A stretch of DNA of 64,000 nt from Polytrichum commune (Eukaryota > Streptophyta > Polytrichopsida > Polytrichales > Polytrichaceae), in the NCBI GenBank assembly GCA_950295325.1, contig OX485809.1, forward strand, positions 29,466,144 through 29,530,143. Direction: 5' to 3'. The position numbers and the translations under genes are program-made. A model generated the notes under the pieces. The model did no database searches, had not been told where the DNA came from, and saw nothing but the letters and a program-made list of their open reading frames with translations. This document shows positions 23,277 to 35,180 of the stretch, in pieces; the first letter of the stretch is position 1; every line of letters begins with the position of its first letter.

Positions 23277-23623
23277 ACTAAATACAATAACTAGTGTCAT
23301 ATGCCATCTAATGTCCCTATTTTAACTTTTCAGATGGCACTTCTTATGAATAAGTTTACAAATATTGTTATGGATGATGGATGAGTTCATCCATTGGCCA
23401 AACCATACCTTCTCTTGTTAGCAACTTGTGATGAAATTTTGTCATGGATGATTGAAATTTGAATGAAAAATCACTATGGATAGTAATTGCAACACTATAA
23501 ATCTATAATTCCCCCCCAAAATTACAAGGAATCAGAAATAGTGTTGGTGACACTACACATTTGTTTACAATTAGTATTGAGCAAGACAATTAGAATTGGT
23601 GACACTAAACATCATATGTAGTG
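23277..23623. mobile_element. Family C MITE (CACTAAA...TAGTG ends, TA duplication)
   Basis: The left end CACTAAATACAATAACTAG and right end CATCATATGTAGTG are flanked by TA. Inside are two direct copies of GGTGACACTA(C/A)A. It is related to the copy at 27782-29473 in opposite orientation. Confidence 0.6.
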
Positions 23624-23909
23624 TACCTACTCTTATATTCTCAAATCCAGGCCCACCTATTAACCTCCTCATCCATGTTACCAAGGATGGACCTCCTCTT
23701 TCAATCCTTCAGTGATCAACTTTTGTAGGTTAAAAAGTACTTTAATGGGCGCATAAAAATCTAGTGGCCCATGCCCATGGCCCTCCACATTCTAGTAGAC
23801 CACCATAACATGTTTGTTGGTAGCTTGTGCTTATCTACATGAGAACACCTGCAACCCCCTATTATCTAGAATCTAGTGAGCGAGTAGTCTGCATGGAAAC
23901 TCACCCTTA

Positions 23910-24413
23910 GGGCCACTTCACACACAAGCAAAGAGACGTGACCATGTAATTGTGAGAGCCCAAAAGAAAGTGTCCAAAGGCTATCCCAACACACCTCCAA
24001 ATTCATGTAGTGTGATCATGGACCCTCGAGTGTAGTGTGAAGTCATAAGTGACCATGCCCTCAATCAAATGCTTTTTCAATGAATTTCTATTCATGTGGG
24101 TCCTCACACATGAAAAAATAGGAATAAATCAACGGTTGTAAGCATTCACAGTGCCATGGTCTCCCGGTTTTACAGTAGACCTACCTCCAAGAGGTGGTTT
24201 TGGAAAATAATCCATGTGACCATGAAACATGATCCATTCGATGCCATGTAGTAATCCATGTAGATTGTACATCCACCCTGCATTCACATACTCACTCCTT
24301 TGGTCCCAAGAGCGTAGTGTGAAGCGAACTTGGACCGGCTCCGCCTTTTCCACCAATGAGAGTGCTTGAAGTGTGGTGGTCACGGGGTCTCAGTCTCATG
24401 TGTGAAGTGGCCC
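23910..24413. mobile_element. Harbinger-type MITE, family B
   Basis: The ends GGGCCACTTCACACACAAG and (reverse complement) GGGCCACTTCACACATGAG are flanked by TTA (23907-23909 and 24414-24416). It is inverted relative to the copy at 24491-24989, only 77 bp away. Confidence 0.85.
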
Positions 24414-24490
24414 TTAGGCAACCCGCGTCACTTTGAAACACTCCACTGCAAAGGACCAGGAGCAAGAGTTGTGTACGAAGGAGGAGCTTA

Positions 24491-24989
24491 GGGTCACTTC
24501 ACACATGAGACTGAGGGTCCGTGACCATTGCACTTCAAGCACTCTCATTGGTGGAAAAGGTGGAGCTTGTCCAAGTTCGCTTCACACTGTGCTTGAGGGA
24601 CCAACGGAGTATGTGAATGCAAGATGGATGTAAAGCCTACATGGATTCCTACATGGCATCCAATGGATCATGTTTCATGGCCACTTGGACTAATTCGAAA
24701 AACCACCTCTTGGAGGTAGACCTAACACAAAACTAGGAAACCATGGTACTCTGAACGCTCACAACTGTTGATTTATTCTAGTTTTTCATGTGTGAGGACC
24801 CGCATGAACAAAAATTCATTATAACAGTATTTGGTTGAGGGCTCAGTCACATATGACTTTACACTACACACGAGGATTCGTGACCACACTACATGATTTT
24901 GAAGGTGTCTTGGGACGGCCTTTGGACACTTTCTTTTGGGCTCTCACAATTTCATGGTCATGGCTCTTGGCTCGTGTGTGAAGTGGCCC
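24491..24989. mobile_element. Harbinger-type MITE, family B
   Basis: The ends GGGTCACTTCACACATGAG and (reverse complement) GGGCCACTTCACACACGAG are flanked by TTA (24488-24490 and 24990-24992). With the copy at 23910-24413 it forms a large inverted pair able to fold back. Confidence 0.85.
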
Positions 24990-25079
24990 TTACTATAACA
25001 CGAGCTAAAGGAGCCCACCTCCCGAGAGGGAGGAAGTACCCTTATGATGACGCTTGGTCAAACATGATCATGGTATAAG

Positions 25080-27600
25080 AGGAACGGACCATAGTTCGGG
25101 AAGTTTTTGAAGCCTTAGTGGCTAATTGCCGGTAGTTGCTACGAAGGGTCGGATTTTTTCCAATTTACATCGGCAAGAGCCGGTTTGTTGTAAAATCAAT
25201 TGGCCAATTGCCTATATTCTCATGTTTTCATTGGCCAATATCCGATTAAATGGAATTCATATCGGCACTAATTGTTTAAAAAATGTATGAAAAGTTATTA
25301 AAAATCATTTCTTAGTACAAAATCTTGAATAAGTGAAAACAAAGGCATGTTCAAAACTTTAAATTTGAAGAGTTAATATCCTTGGCAGGAATTTAACCTA
25401 GCAATGCCTTCACCGCTTGAAGGCCAAGGGTCCCCCAATTCTTCATTGGATTTGGTCATGGAAAGGTTGCATAATTCAAAAAGTTTAAGGTTTAGGGTAC
25501 TTCTTTTGGTTGAAATCCAGTAACTCACAAGAAGAATCGGCTACATTTCCGGGACATTTTCTGGTCCATCGGCTAATTACCGGAGGATTGAAATTACAGT
25601 CGGATTGCCATCCGATGGTTGGAAATTTGGACCAGCCATGAGGGGAAATCCATCGGCTGATAATGAACTAGCCGTCAGTTTTCCCCAACCATTGGAACGG
25701 ACTCCCATTCACGTCAGTGTAAAAGAAACCCCGGCGTTACTTTTATTTTATTTACTATAACACGAGGCTTTGCACCATAACATGTCAGGAGGCCACCAAA
25801 CACTGATTTGAGCTATCAATCAAACTGCACCTGCAAATGACACAACTACATTCTTCCAGGGTGGCAATGACTTGGCACGTTCATATGATTGTAGAGGTCA
25901 GGGTAAAGTGAAATTTGAGCCACTTTTTCATTAAGAATTGGTACACTATTTATGTTCGTTTTAGTGCGCGTCACGGTATTTGTCATTCAAGACATGTGAC
26001 AATGAACGTTAGACCAATTAGATTGTGGGCCGTGTGATTTTTTAGGGATATAGATTAATGTGGGTTAACAAACTATGAGAAGTGTATGTACACAATGTGG
26101 CAAGTGACATTACAAAGAGAGGCTTTGCTAACTTCAAATCGAGATAGACTTTCGTTTTAAGAAGTTTGAATATGGATGTGGCCCATGACAAACATGGCAT
26201 GTTGTGTAGAGTGCCACATTGTATCAAACATATAGTATAGTGTTTTGTTACATATACACTACAAGAATATTAAGCTGAAAATTTAGGGTCATCCATCAAA
26301 CCAACTTGGCAAATAAACACGAGGTTAGAGACCTTATTTGGCCATTGTTCGATGGGTGCTTGATGTTTGTCACCTACAAATAGTTCATACATTAGCAAGT
26401 TGATCATGTACATAACATACGTAAAAAGTAAAAAGTAAAACAATCAAAATCAATCGAAATCGTCTATCAAACTCCCATCAACCAAAGGTACATGCAAAAT
26501 GTCATTAAATAAGTGTTCATACAAGTCAAGCAGTTACCACGTTAACATTTTGAGCTCTAAACGTGCATTATGTGCCCATGGTTTACTAGTAACAAAGAAA
26601 TGCAAACCTTTGATTTAATTCTTCCGCCACTTTAGACTGAAAAAATCGATTCTTATGTTCCTCCTCTCCATATAAGTCATGTAATGGACATTCAAGTAAC
26701 AACTTTTAGGATTCGTAGGGATTATGTACATTGCTCAAACTCCTTCTTCTTTTTAATGAGTTGTGTTCTCTTATAAAGTTGCTCATACATGAAAACAACA
26801 AATCTACCACGTCAATGAGGGCAACAAACATACATGACACTCAACGGAGGTGTCTTTACGAGGTCACTCACCTTCACTTTATTGATCCATATGACCATAA
26901 ATGATTGTTGAGGAAGAGGGTTGAGTACCCTTGTCGACCGGGTGTACATGTGGTGGATGGGTACAAACTTGCTTATCATACTCTTATGAACTACAAGCAC
27001 CTGCATGTACTAAAACAAAAATAGACCATAACCCTTAACATCACATGAATTGTTTTTCACAACTAAATCATTATTGGAAACACACATGTCAATAATAAAT
27101 GTATATGATAATATCGGATAGTAAATTTAATGTTCAATACGATATCATGGTTTACATCCTATTAAAAAAATACTTTAGGATGACGAATATTAATTTCAAT
27201 CACTCGGAATTGAAATTCAGAAATGAAAACCACGATCTTTACATAAACACGATAAACCAATCAACGTTGGTGAGTAATGTACATTGCTTTACCCTTCGGA
27301 GTTAAGAATAGGTCATTTGAAAGAGAAAAAAGAGAGCCACATGGCACTCTACCATTGCTCGGGACCCTTCAAATCTCACGTGGAAATTACAAGTTGGCAC
27401 TTAAAAGAGACGAATGAAGAAGCACCTTACAGTATAGGTTAGAAGGGGGGATATTTGGGGGAAGAGCACGAGGTAGTTGAGGGTGAAAGGGAAGGGTGGC
27501 TTGGGCGGTTGAACAGGACATGGAAAGCTCCTTCGCTACAGAGTACAGACACAGGGTACAGTGGGGCTCACCTCACTGACCTCACATGTTTGCCTGTCTC
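25080..27600. other. Intergenic stretch without a supported gene
   Basis: The part from 25100 to 25740 is rich in CCGGTAG/GGCTAATTGCCGG-type motifs and may be a degraded repeat. The rest is AT-rich with only short chance ORFs. Confidence 0.35.
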
Positions 27601-27612
27601 ATAATTTACTGT

Positions 27613-27781
27613 AATTGTCCGAGCAGTGTCTGAGGAGATTTTGGGACATTGTCCAACCGGTTACATGTTCACATCTTTAGGTTTTCCTTCATTGATTCAA
27701 GGTCCATTCTACAATTTCCTCGGATAAAGTCTTAACCTTCACCTGGTTATTTCTCAAACTCAATTGGTTCATGTGGAACTA
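27613..27781. mobile_element. hAT-type MITE fragment, family D
   Basis: GAGCAGTGTCTGAGGAG, CCAACCGGTTACATGTTC and TTTCTCAAACTCAATTGG match the family D copy at 49737-49962. It is cut off on the right by a family C element. Confidence 0.55.
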
Positions 27782-27799
27782 CACTAAATGTGATATTTA

Positions 27800-29101
27800 G
27801 GGCCGGTTTACACTACGGTGGAGAAGTCCACCGGTCATGAAAAGAAGGGTGTTTCTCAATTGTGATTGGTCGAAAATGCAACTCTTGACCGGTGGGTGTT
27901 TACACTAGGTGAAGAAAACAATGGTGGTGAACTTTTCTCATGGATGATAAAATGACATGGCCGCCTACATGGCGGCACTTTTTGGAGTTGGGCTTCTCCG
28001 GAGGAGGAGTTTCTTGTCCGGCCTCAAGAGGCCGGAGAAGCCCAACTCAATAAAAATTTAATTTTCAAAAACAGATATGGACCGTAGATTTCAGATCTAG
28101 TTTTTTTCAAAACCTAAGATGTTGGCAAGCTTCTCTCACTATGATTGAAGCACTTGACTTTGAAATACCATACAAATCGGCAAGTGTATGCAAAGTATCA
28201 CCAGTTGCCAATCGATGCAATGTCAAAGAAATTCTACACTCTATTGGAATACAAAGTCTTAATTTTGTATCTTTCTTGTTCAACATGGGTCCAAGCAAAT
28301 GACATAAATAAATAAAAGTAGGTTTACTCACCCGTACACGATCTTTGAACATTTTTGCATTATATGATCCAAGAAGAAATTGTGACACATATCCACTTGG
28401 CCGGTCAAATTTCCACACCACCCTCTCCTTGCTCCCAAACAAAAAATATGTCATCATCATAATTGAAGCATTATGGTGATACATGATGGTTTTTTGTATC
28501 GCCATAGTTGAAACGATAAAATACTTCAAAACCATAAAGATCATAAGAGAGCACAAAATCTCTCTTCTTCAATTATCCATGATTGAAGATCAAAGATAAG
28601 AAGAGAGAAATTGATGAGGATGATTAAGAGGAGAGCATGTCTTAAATAATACCAAAGAGTAGTGCTTTGTCCAATGTGTATGGGTTTTCCCCTCTTCATT
28701 CTTAAACACCCAAGGAGACATTTATGTCCTATATGGGCCAAACTTGACAATTGGCAATTTGGCAATTTTCATTATCTTTTGAATAAAATTGAACATTATA
28801 TTACACAATTCTTATGAACACAATTCTTGTTGAAATCTTTTGATACAATGTGAATGTAGAGAATTATGGTTTTTTATCACAAAAAATTTTCACCATTAGG
28901 TGAACTTCTCTTCACCGGTGGACTTCTCCGCTAAACTTCTCCTCCAGGTGTTTAGACTTCAATCGGTCAAGACTCCTTAAGAAATATTTTATTGCCTTTA
29001 ATTCTTCTCCGGCACATCCACCATTTGCCTCATATAACCATGTCTTGGCCAAGCATTCTTGACCGACCGGAGGCCTTCTCCACCGTAGTGTAAACTGGCC
29101 C
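27800..29101 (-). mobile_element. HARBI1-derived PIF/Harbinger element, internally deleted
   Basis: The terminal inverted repeats are nearly perfect: GGGCCGGTTTACACTACGG at the left and GGGCCAGTTTACACTACGG in the reverse complement of the right, continuing TGGAGAAG in both. TTA lies outside both ends (27797-27799 and 29102-29104). The 1,302-bp element keeps the N-terminal half of a transposase on the - strand. Confidence 0.9.
28107..28556 (-). pseudogene. HARBI1-like transposase, N-terminal part only (149 aa)
   Basis: The sequence has the N-terminal helical region of HARBI1/PIF nucleases: FRVSK-type motif RVRVSKPTFIYLCHLLGPML, then IPIECRISLTLHRLATGD and YGISKSSASIIVREACQ. Relatives continue with a DDE nuclease of about 200 residues. 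Here the frame ends right after CQHLRF, so all catalytic residues are gone. It sits inside the TTA-flanked element at 27800-29101, which explains the loss as an internal deletion. Transposition would need an enzyme supplied elsewhere. Confidence 0.75.
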
Positions 29102-29473
29102 TTAGTGTCACCAATTCTAATTGTCTTACTCAACACTAATTGTACATCATGGTGTAGTGCCATCAACACTAAATGTTAATCTAACAGTATTTGCCATTCC
29201 TTGCAAAAAAAATGGGCATTATGGATTTATTGTGTTGCAAGTATTGTCACTTGCTAAGTGATTTGTCATCCAAATTTCTATCATCCATGACAATTTTTCA
29301 TCACACATTTGTTGCGATGCAAATTATACCAAAACTTTGTTTCTATAATTGGCATTTGGATGAACTGAAAGTAAGTTGAGATGACAATATTTGTAAACTT
29401 GTTCATAGAAAGTGTTGCTAGAAAAATTACCGCAGGACATAAAATGCCATATGACACTAAATCATGTTTAGTG

Positions 29474-29910
29474 TAGTATACAGTTCCATAGTATGAAAGA
29501 AGATTTGAGAAGAAATTACGCACATTGATTAGATCTTTGTAGACCAGATCCGACGATGGATGGCCGCGAGATGGTTCCATCCTTTTTTGATTATTATCTA
29601 AGGGCCACTTCACCCATCGAGAAGGAGCGGAGCCTCTGTAGAACTACGGCGAAGCCCTAAAAGTTTTTAGAGAGAGTTGTTGGAGGTAAGGGGGAAAAAG
29701 GCCAGAGTTGGAGCGGCAACTCTGTTGCTCTTCGAACCTCTCTCCCCCTAGCCACCCATCTCTTGCGAAACTGAGGGGGCAAACACTGCGCGCTGACCCA
29801 CCCCCGTACAAACTTAAGCCCCTAGAGTCCACCTAATAGCCACTTACTACACTTGCAACCAAGCATATCTATACAAACACAAAGAAAAGATTGCCGTGTG
29901 AGACCGAACG
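29474..29910. other. Intergenic stretch with a stray MITE end
   Basis: TAAGGGCCACTTCACCC at 29599-29615 resembles one end of family B, with no partner end nearby. A neighbouring segment (29510-29580, CATTGATTAGATCTTTGTAG) recurs near 42040, so this is mixed repeat sequence. Confidence 0.4.
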
Positions 29911-29914
29911 AGGA

Positions 29915-30420
29915 AGGGCATTGCAACCACAACGCGATCTACAACCACAACGGCGGAGAAGGAAAGGCGTAGCAACCACAACACAATCCACAACCATAGA
30001 AGCGGAGAAAGAAAGGAGCTGCAACCAACGGCGGAGAAGCAGGGAGTTGCAAGCTACAACGTGAGCTGCAACCACAACGACGGAGTAGTATGGAGTTGCA
30101 AGACACAGCGCGATCTGCAACCAGCAGCGGAGAAAAAGGGAATTGCAAGCTACAATGTGAGCTGCAACCCAACAACGGAGTAGTAGGGAGTTGCAAGCTA
30201 CAACACACTCTGCAACCACAGCGACGGAGAAGAAGGGAGTTGCACGCCACATCACGATCTACAACTAGCGCGCAATCCGTAACCACAATGGCGGAGAAGA
30301 AGGGAGCCGCAAGCCACAACGCGATCTACAACCAGCGGCGGAGAAGAAGGGAGCTGCAAGCCACAGCGAGATCTGCAACCACAACGCGATCTACAGCTGC
30401 AGCCGGGGAAGAATAGACGC
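29915..30420. repeat. Degenerate tandem array, period about 49 bp, about 10 units
   Basis: Units follow CTGCAACCACAACG, then CGGAG-AGAAGGGAG, then TTGCAAGC-ACAACGCGAT. The period varies by a few bases. Several frames remain open on both strands, giving low-complexity ORFs that I do not accept as genes. Confidence 0.8.
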
Positions 30421-33100
30421 TGCCGAGAAGAGCCACCCAAGTTCCACACCTACAGATATAGCTGCGGGTAGAGAAATATAGAGACGATAGTTGATTTCAG
30501 ACCTCATCTTTGAACTTACCACAAATGTTAGCTGATTTTTAAAATCTCAATTTGCACTCATCGCTATCTCATACCAGTAGAGAAGGTGAACTGACTTTTA
30601 GATCCCATCTCCAAACTTGCCATTATCTCACACCAGTAGAAAGGACACTTGACTTCTAGACCTCATTTTGAAATCGCCGCAATACCATAGCAGTAGTGTA
30701 GTAAGTTTTTGCTATAACTCAAAACAACAAACCTAGGGAACTAAGTCTCCAAGAAGACTGAGATAGTGTCTATAAGGGTTAATGTCACATTGGGTTAAGG
30801 ATTTTAATAATAACTTAGGGTCTTTCTTCCTTCGTTCCTTCTTAATTCCATTTATTCCCCACTCTTATGGTTCATTTGTGATTTCTCCGTCGTGATTGAT
30901 TTTGTCCTATCTTTGGGTAAGTTTCTATCACTCTATGTCTTGACCTATTTCAGTCGTGAAGCTCAAAAGCTTGGCAAGTTGTCATTGGCAATTCGTCAGG
31001 ACATAGTCCGGGGTAATGTCTTTTTGTAACCGCACCGTCTTTGCATTTCAAACATTAAGCTTGCAATAATTTCAATTTAATTCATTTTAGTTTGACTTAC
31101 ATGTCGTTCGGCAATCCTCTCAAAACTGTAATCATCATCTTCATCAACTTCTCTTTCTTGAGATGGTAATGTCTTTCGCAGCTCACAACCTGCTACTAAT
31201 TGTATCTCGTATGCATTCACGGCATTGGCTTCACGCTTGGTAATGTCTTTGAGTAGGCCTTAGGCTGCACTCTATCGAACAAGCCTCTCCGTATTCTTTC
31301 TTTCTTTCTCTCGGTTTCCCTCAGACTAACAGATGCCTAGCCTATTGCCTAGCTTGTCTCTCCACTCGCGACTCTACCTCTCTCATCGCTCACTACGACG
31401 CTTCGTGTCTCTCTCCCACTAATCCCCTCTCTGATTTCATGTAGGCAATAGCCCTTCTCAACAGGCTTCGGCTCTCTGTTCTTGCAGGCGATGGCCCTAA
31501 CCTCGGCTTCTTGCCTCTCTGACGTCTCCCTCGATGTCTGACTTCTCTCGACATAGACTAATGCCTAATGCACTGTCTCTACGACGTTACCAACTCTCCA
31601 GACTCAGTCACTCACTACCTATTTGCCAACTCTCTTTATCATTCTTCCGGCTATTGCCTTCACTCTCCTCCATGGCAAATAGTCCTTAACTTATACATCA
31701 GACTGAGAGAAGTCTCTCTCTTGCTTATGGCCATATTCAAACTTCGACCATTGCCATTACACAGACGTTGCCTTTGTTCATGATTCACAATCAAAACACA
31801 ATCAAACTTCCACTTTAAAGACAATTGCACTTCACAACCAGTTTACTCATAATGTCAAAGTTCCAAGTCCTCTGAGAGTCTGAATCACTCGGCTCTCAAC
31901 TCTGTCTCTAATTCTGCTAGCTTCTTGCTTGGCGTTGTCTATTGCTAATCATTCAGCCTCAATCACTGAGAGCTTGAACTTCCTATAAGCCTATTGCTCC
32001 TATCTTGAGACTACATCATATTCTACAATGATAAATAGCCTGCTTTGACAATGGCCGGCCTCCTCCTTATCAGCGGGGGAGACGAAGGCGGTTGCAACTG
32101 TTTGCGGAACGGCTATTGCCCTCTATTCACACTCGCAATTTGCCCCTAAGTGACTATCGCCGCTAATTGTCATTAATTTAAAAGTTTTAGCTCTCCAGCT
32201 AGGCGATAGCCCAAAAATTGAGTTTACAAGTAGAAAATGATAGCTTGACTTAAATTTCACTTTGACAACAGAGAGTGGTAGCAACGGCCAGGAAGTTAGA
32301 TATCACAGACTGCCGAAGTATAAACCCACTTCTGAGAAGTGGCTAGACCTGTGACCAACTGGATATTAGCCTCTCCCAAAGGGACTGACTAAGTACTACG
32401 TTGGACAGCGCCACAACTTGCAGCAACACCCTCGACTACTCTCATCCTAGCAAGTACTGAAACCAAGGAGAATCACGGCGCGGGGAAGGAGGTTGTTGTG
32501 GGAGGACTGCTAACGTGGAAGACAACGTTAGGTGAAGCGGGAGCAACAGAGGTTGTTAACTGTCGGCCTTAGGCTTGCCCCTGTGCCGAAAGGGACGGCG
32601 CTGAAAAAGTAAGCAGCTGAGGAGTAACGAAAAAGGAGTCCCACTACAGGTGCCACTACATCGACCTACCGTTGCTGACCCGTATGAGACTGTCACAAAC
32701 TAGTCGAAGTTGAGGAATGTTGCCAAGTCGTTGTCAAGGAGTTGCTACCTGCCTGCCGGAGAGTTCTGTGGCTGCTGGAGGACTGTTGTCTACTGCCAGT
32801 GAACTGCTGGGTGCTACTACTCCCAAGCTACACATGTAAATTTTCTATCACACCTCACTACATAGCTAGATTATAGATAGACCAAACCCACATAGGCACA
32901 CACAATGAAACATATAGACACTTAGAGTTTGTATTTTGTTTAAAGTACAAACAACATAACAAAACTAAAAAAAACTAAAAATTGCATATAGTCTAGACAT
33001 GCATGAAATTATACGCACATAGCTTTAGTAAATAGTATTAGTTAATAGGATAGAAGTAGGATATATAGATAGGTTATATGTAATATGGCTACTATTAGCA
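30421..33100. other. Non-coding stretch upstream of the non-LTR retrotransposon
   Basis: C/T-rich segments (31290-31560) alternate with sequence carrying repeated words such as GGCGATGGCCC, AATAGCCC and CTATTGCC. No frame reads as protein. It could be a 5' untranslated region or an unrelated repeat. Confidence 0.3.
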
Positions 33101-33525
33101 TCCCCATATTGGAACCTCTTGTATCTTGTCAAAACTCACACCCACCTTGAATGCTCAACACATTGCCATCCTAAACAAGGATACAAACCTAAACAAAACT
33201 CAAAAGTGATGTATGATTGGTTTGCTATCAAAAATAAATATTACCATTGTTATAAAACTAGAAAACTAGACAACACCAATAATGTTCACGTTTGTTTTAC
33301 CAACAAAAGTAAACATTATCCAAGTCATACTAAGAAGAAACAAACTAATAAACATATGGTATATTCTTATTTCTCTAGTAGCATACAAAACACTCATACA
33401 AACTACTTCTTTTCTACTACCAACTATCACATAGGCCCATCATTAAGTGGTGGGAAGATATTGGTTATGAGGCTCAAAGGAGTAACGTCTTAACAGACTC
33501 TACACAAAACCTTACAAATATCTTT

Positions 33526-35180
33526 TTGAAAATCTCTTCTAAAAACCTCATTCATGTTGCTTTATATATGTCCAAACACATGGCTGAAGCTAGTTCCACG
33601 AGGAATATGGATGTTTGTGTGATTGAAGAAAATGAAATAATGAACACCTCACAAAAGAAAACCACCTCAGCTCTTGTAACCATCACCCAAAAGAAAGCTA
33701 AAAGTAAGAAGAGTCTAAGACTGAATGATTTGTCTTCGTGGCTAGGGTTTCAAGCCCTAAACCTCATTAACAAACAAAAAAAACTACCTATAGAAAATAT
33801 AGAAAACAGAAGAAAGCTAATGAAAAAAAGAATAGATTTCGATGAAGCAAAGGAAATGCAAAATGCAAAATCTTTATTTCCATATGTCCCTCAACTAGAA
33901 TGACCCTCCAAACGAAAGGATGGAATTGAATGACAACACTTCAATCTCACCCAACTTCTATTTGATGTGGAAGTGGATGAGAATGGATTTTCCTTTGATT
34001 ATTAAATAGCAATCCATTTTGAACTCACAGAAACAATATGGAAAAAATATACAATCATGAACAAAGTCAAAGAAAGCCTAGTCACAATGAACATGAAGAC
34101 GGGGGATTTGATTGGTGAACCTATAGCTATCATGTGCTACCACAAATCTACCACATGAAGTGGAACAATCAAACTCCATCTTGAAAATCCGGTAGTTGAT
34201 GCAAAAAATCTTCTCCAAGGAACTAAGGCCTTTATCCTAACTTTGGATGAAGGAAAACCTTGGAGAGAAAAATTTGCTAGTCTTACGATATGCTAGCATT
34301 TAATAATCTCTTCTCAGTAAAAAATCGCTAGTGATACATTGATTGGTAAAGAATGGTTCAACATTTTCGAAGAGGTAGTAAACGAAGGTTTTGACCGCAA
34401 ATATGATTATGAGGTTACTAATATCTAAAAGAAAAAAAAAATTGAATTTTATATGGGTAGTAACAACATCACTAGAACAAACAAAGAATATTAACACCTT
34501 CAAAATATCACTCCACAATGAAATTATGGATGCTAAATTCACATCAAGAGACAAACTCACGGAAGATAATAAAGCAAGAAAAAAATGCACTCATACTCCT
34601 AATAAGAAATCTAAACAAAGTAAACAACATCGATGAAATTGAATATAAAATCAAAAAACATATGGAAGAAAAAATGTAATCAACACATTTTTCAAAATAA
34701 AAAATGGTAAGCATGTGAAGAGTTGCAATGTGCAATGTATAAATGCGGCAGTCTATAAGAAATTTGTAAAGAAAAATACTAAACTCCTCGGTAAATATGT
34801 GGAATTCACCCCACACCCCAAAAGTTTGGATGGTACCAATGCACCATCACAAACTGAACTTACTAGACTCGGATTTTTTGATGTAAATACAGTTCTAGCA
34901 AATACGGTAGAGGCCTTGGAAAATGCACCCTCTAAAGGGTTAACAACACAAGAAGTGAAAATCATGTTGGAAGGGAAAAACTCGAAATTACGCAAAAAAA
35001 TGGTGGAGCGAGAAGAAAATGCATACAGAAGAGGAACTACAAACACCGACAAATCCATGAAATCTATCGCAGCCCAGTTCAAACTCTTAAAAAAATAGTT
35101 CCTTACAACCGTAGACTACATCGAAAATATCGCAAAAGATTCGGAAGGTGCACCTCATGAAGCGCGCATGGACACGTCAA
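33526..35180 (+). pseudogene. ORF1-like protein remnant of the non-LTR element
   Basis: The protein is spread over several frames. The first piece (33526-33903) reads KKSLRLNDLSSWLGFQALN. A middle piece (33960-34600) reads MNKVKESLVTMNMKTGDLIG and later IASDTLIGKEWFNIFEEVV. The last piece (34715-35098) reads FVKKNTKLLGKYVEFTPHP and NTVLANTVEALENAPSKGL, followed after a stop by TVDYIENIAKDSEG. The pieces are colinear and protein-like. I infer that they form one nucleic-acid-binding ORF1 because of position and strand relative to the RT/nuclease. No CCHC knuckle is seen. The family name is not known to me. Confidence 0.5.

Larger units (their letters stand above)
27782..29473. mobile_element. 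Family C MITE interrupted by a Harbinger element
   Basis: The left end reads CACTAAATGTGATATTTAG and the right end, reverse complemented, CACTAAACATGATTTAG, with TA on each side. Roughly 390 bp are its own; the remaining 1.3 kb is the nested element at 27800-29101. Confidence 0.65.

Noticed and set aside
24129-24633. Short frames of 66-84 residues
   Set aside because: They lie within family B MITEs and recur with each copy as non-coding repeat sequence.
29869-30449. Overlapping 108-128-residue frames on both strands
   Set aside because: Low-complexity products of the ~49-bp tandem array with no homologous pattern.
33119-33493. 124-residue frame as a separate gene before ORF1
   Set aside because: Thr/His/Asn/Lys-rich A/C-biased sequence without a motif; it may belong to the retrotransposon 5' region but cannot be supported alone.
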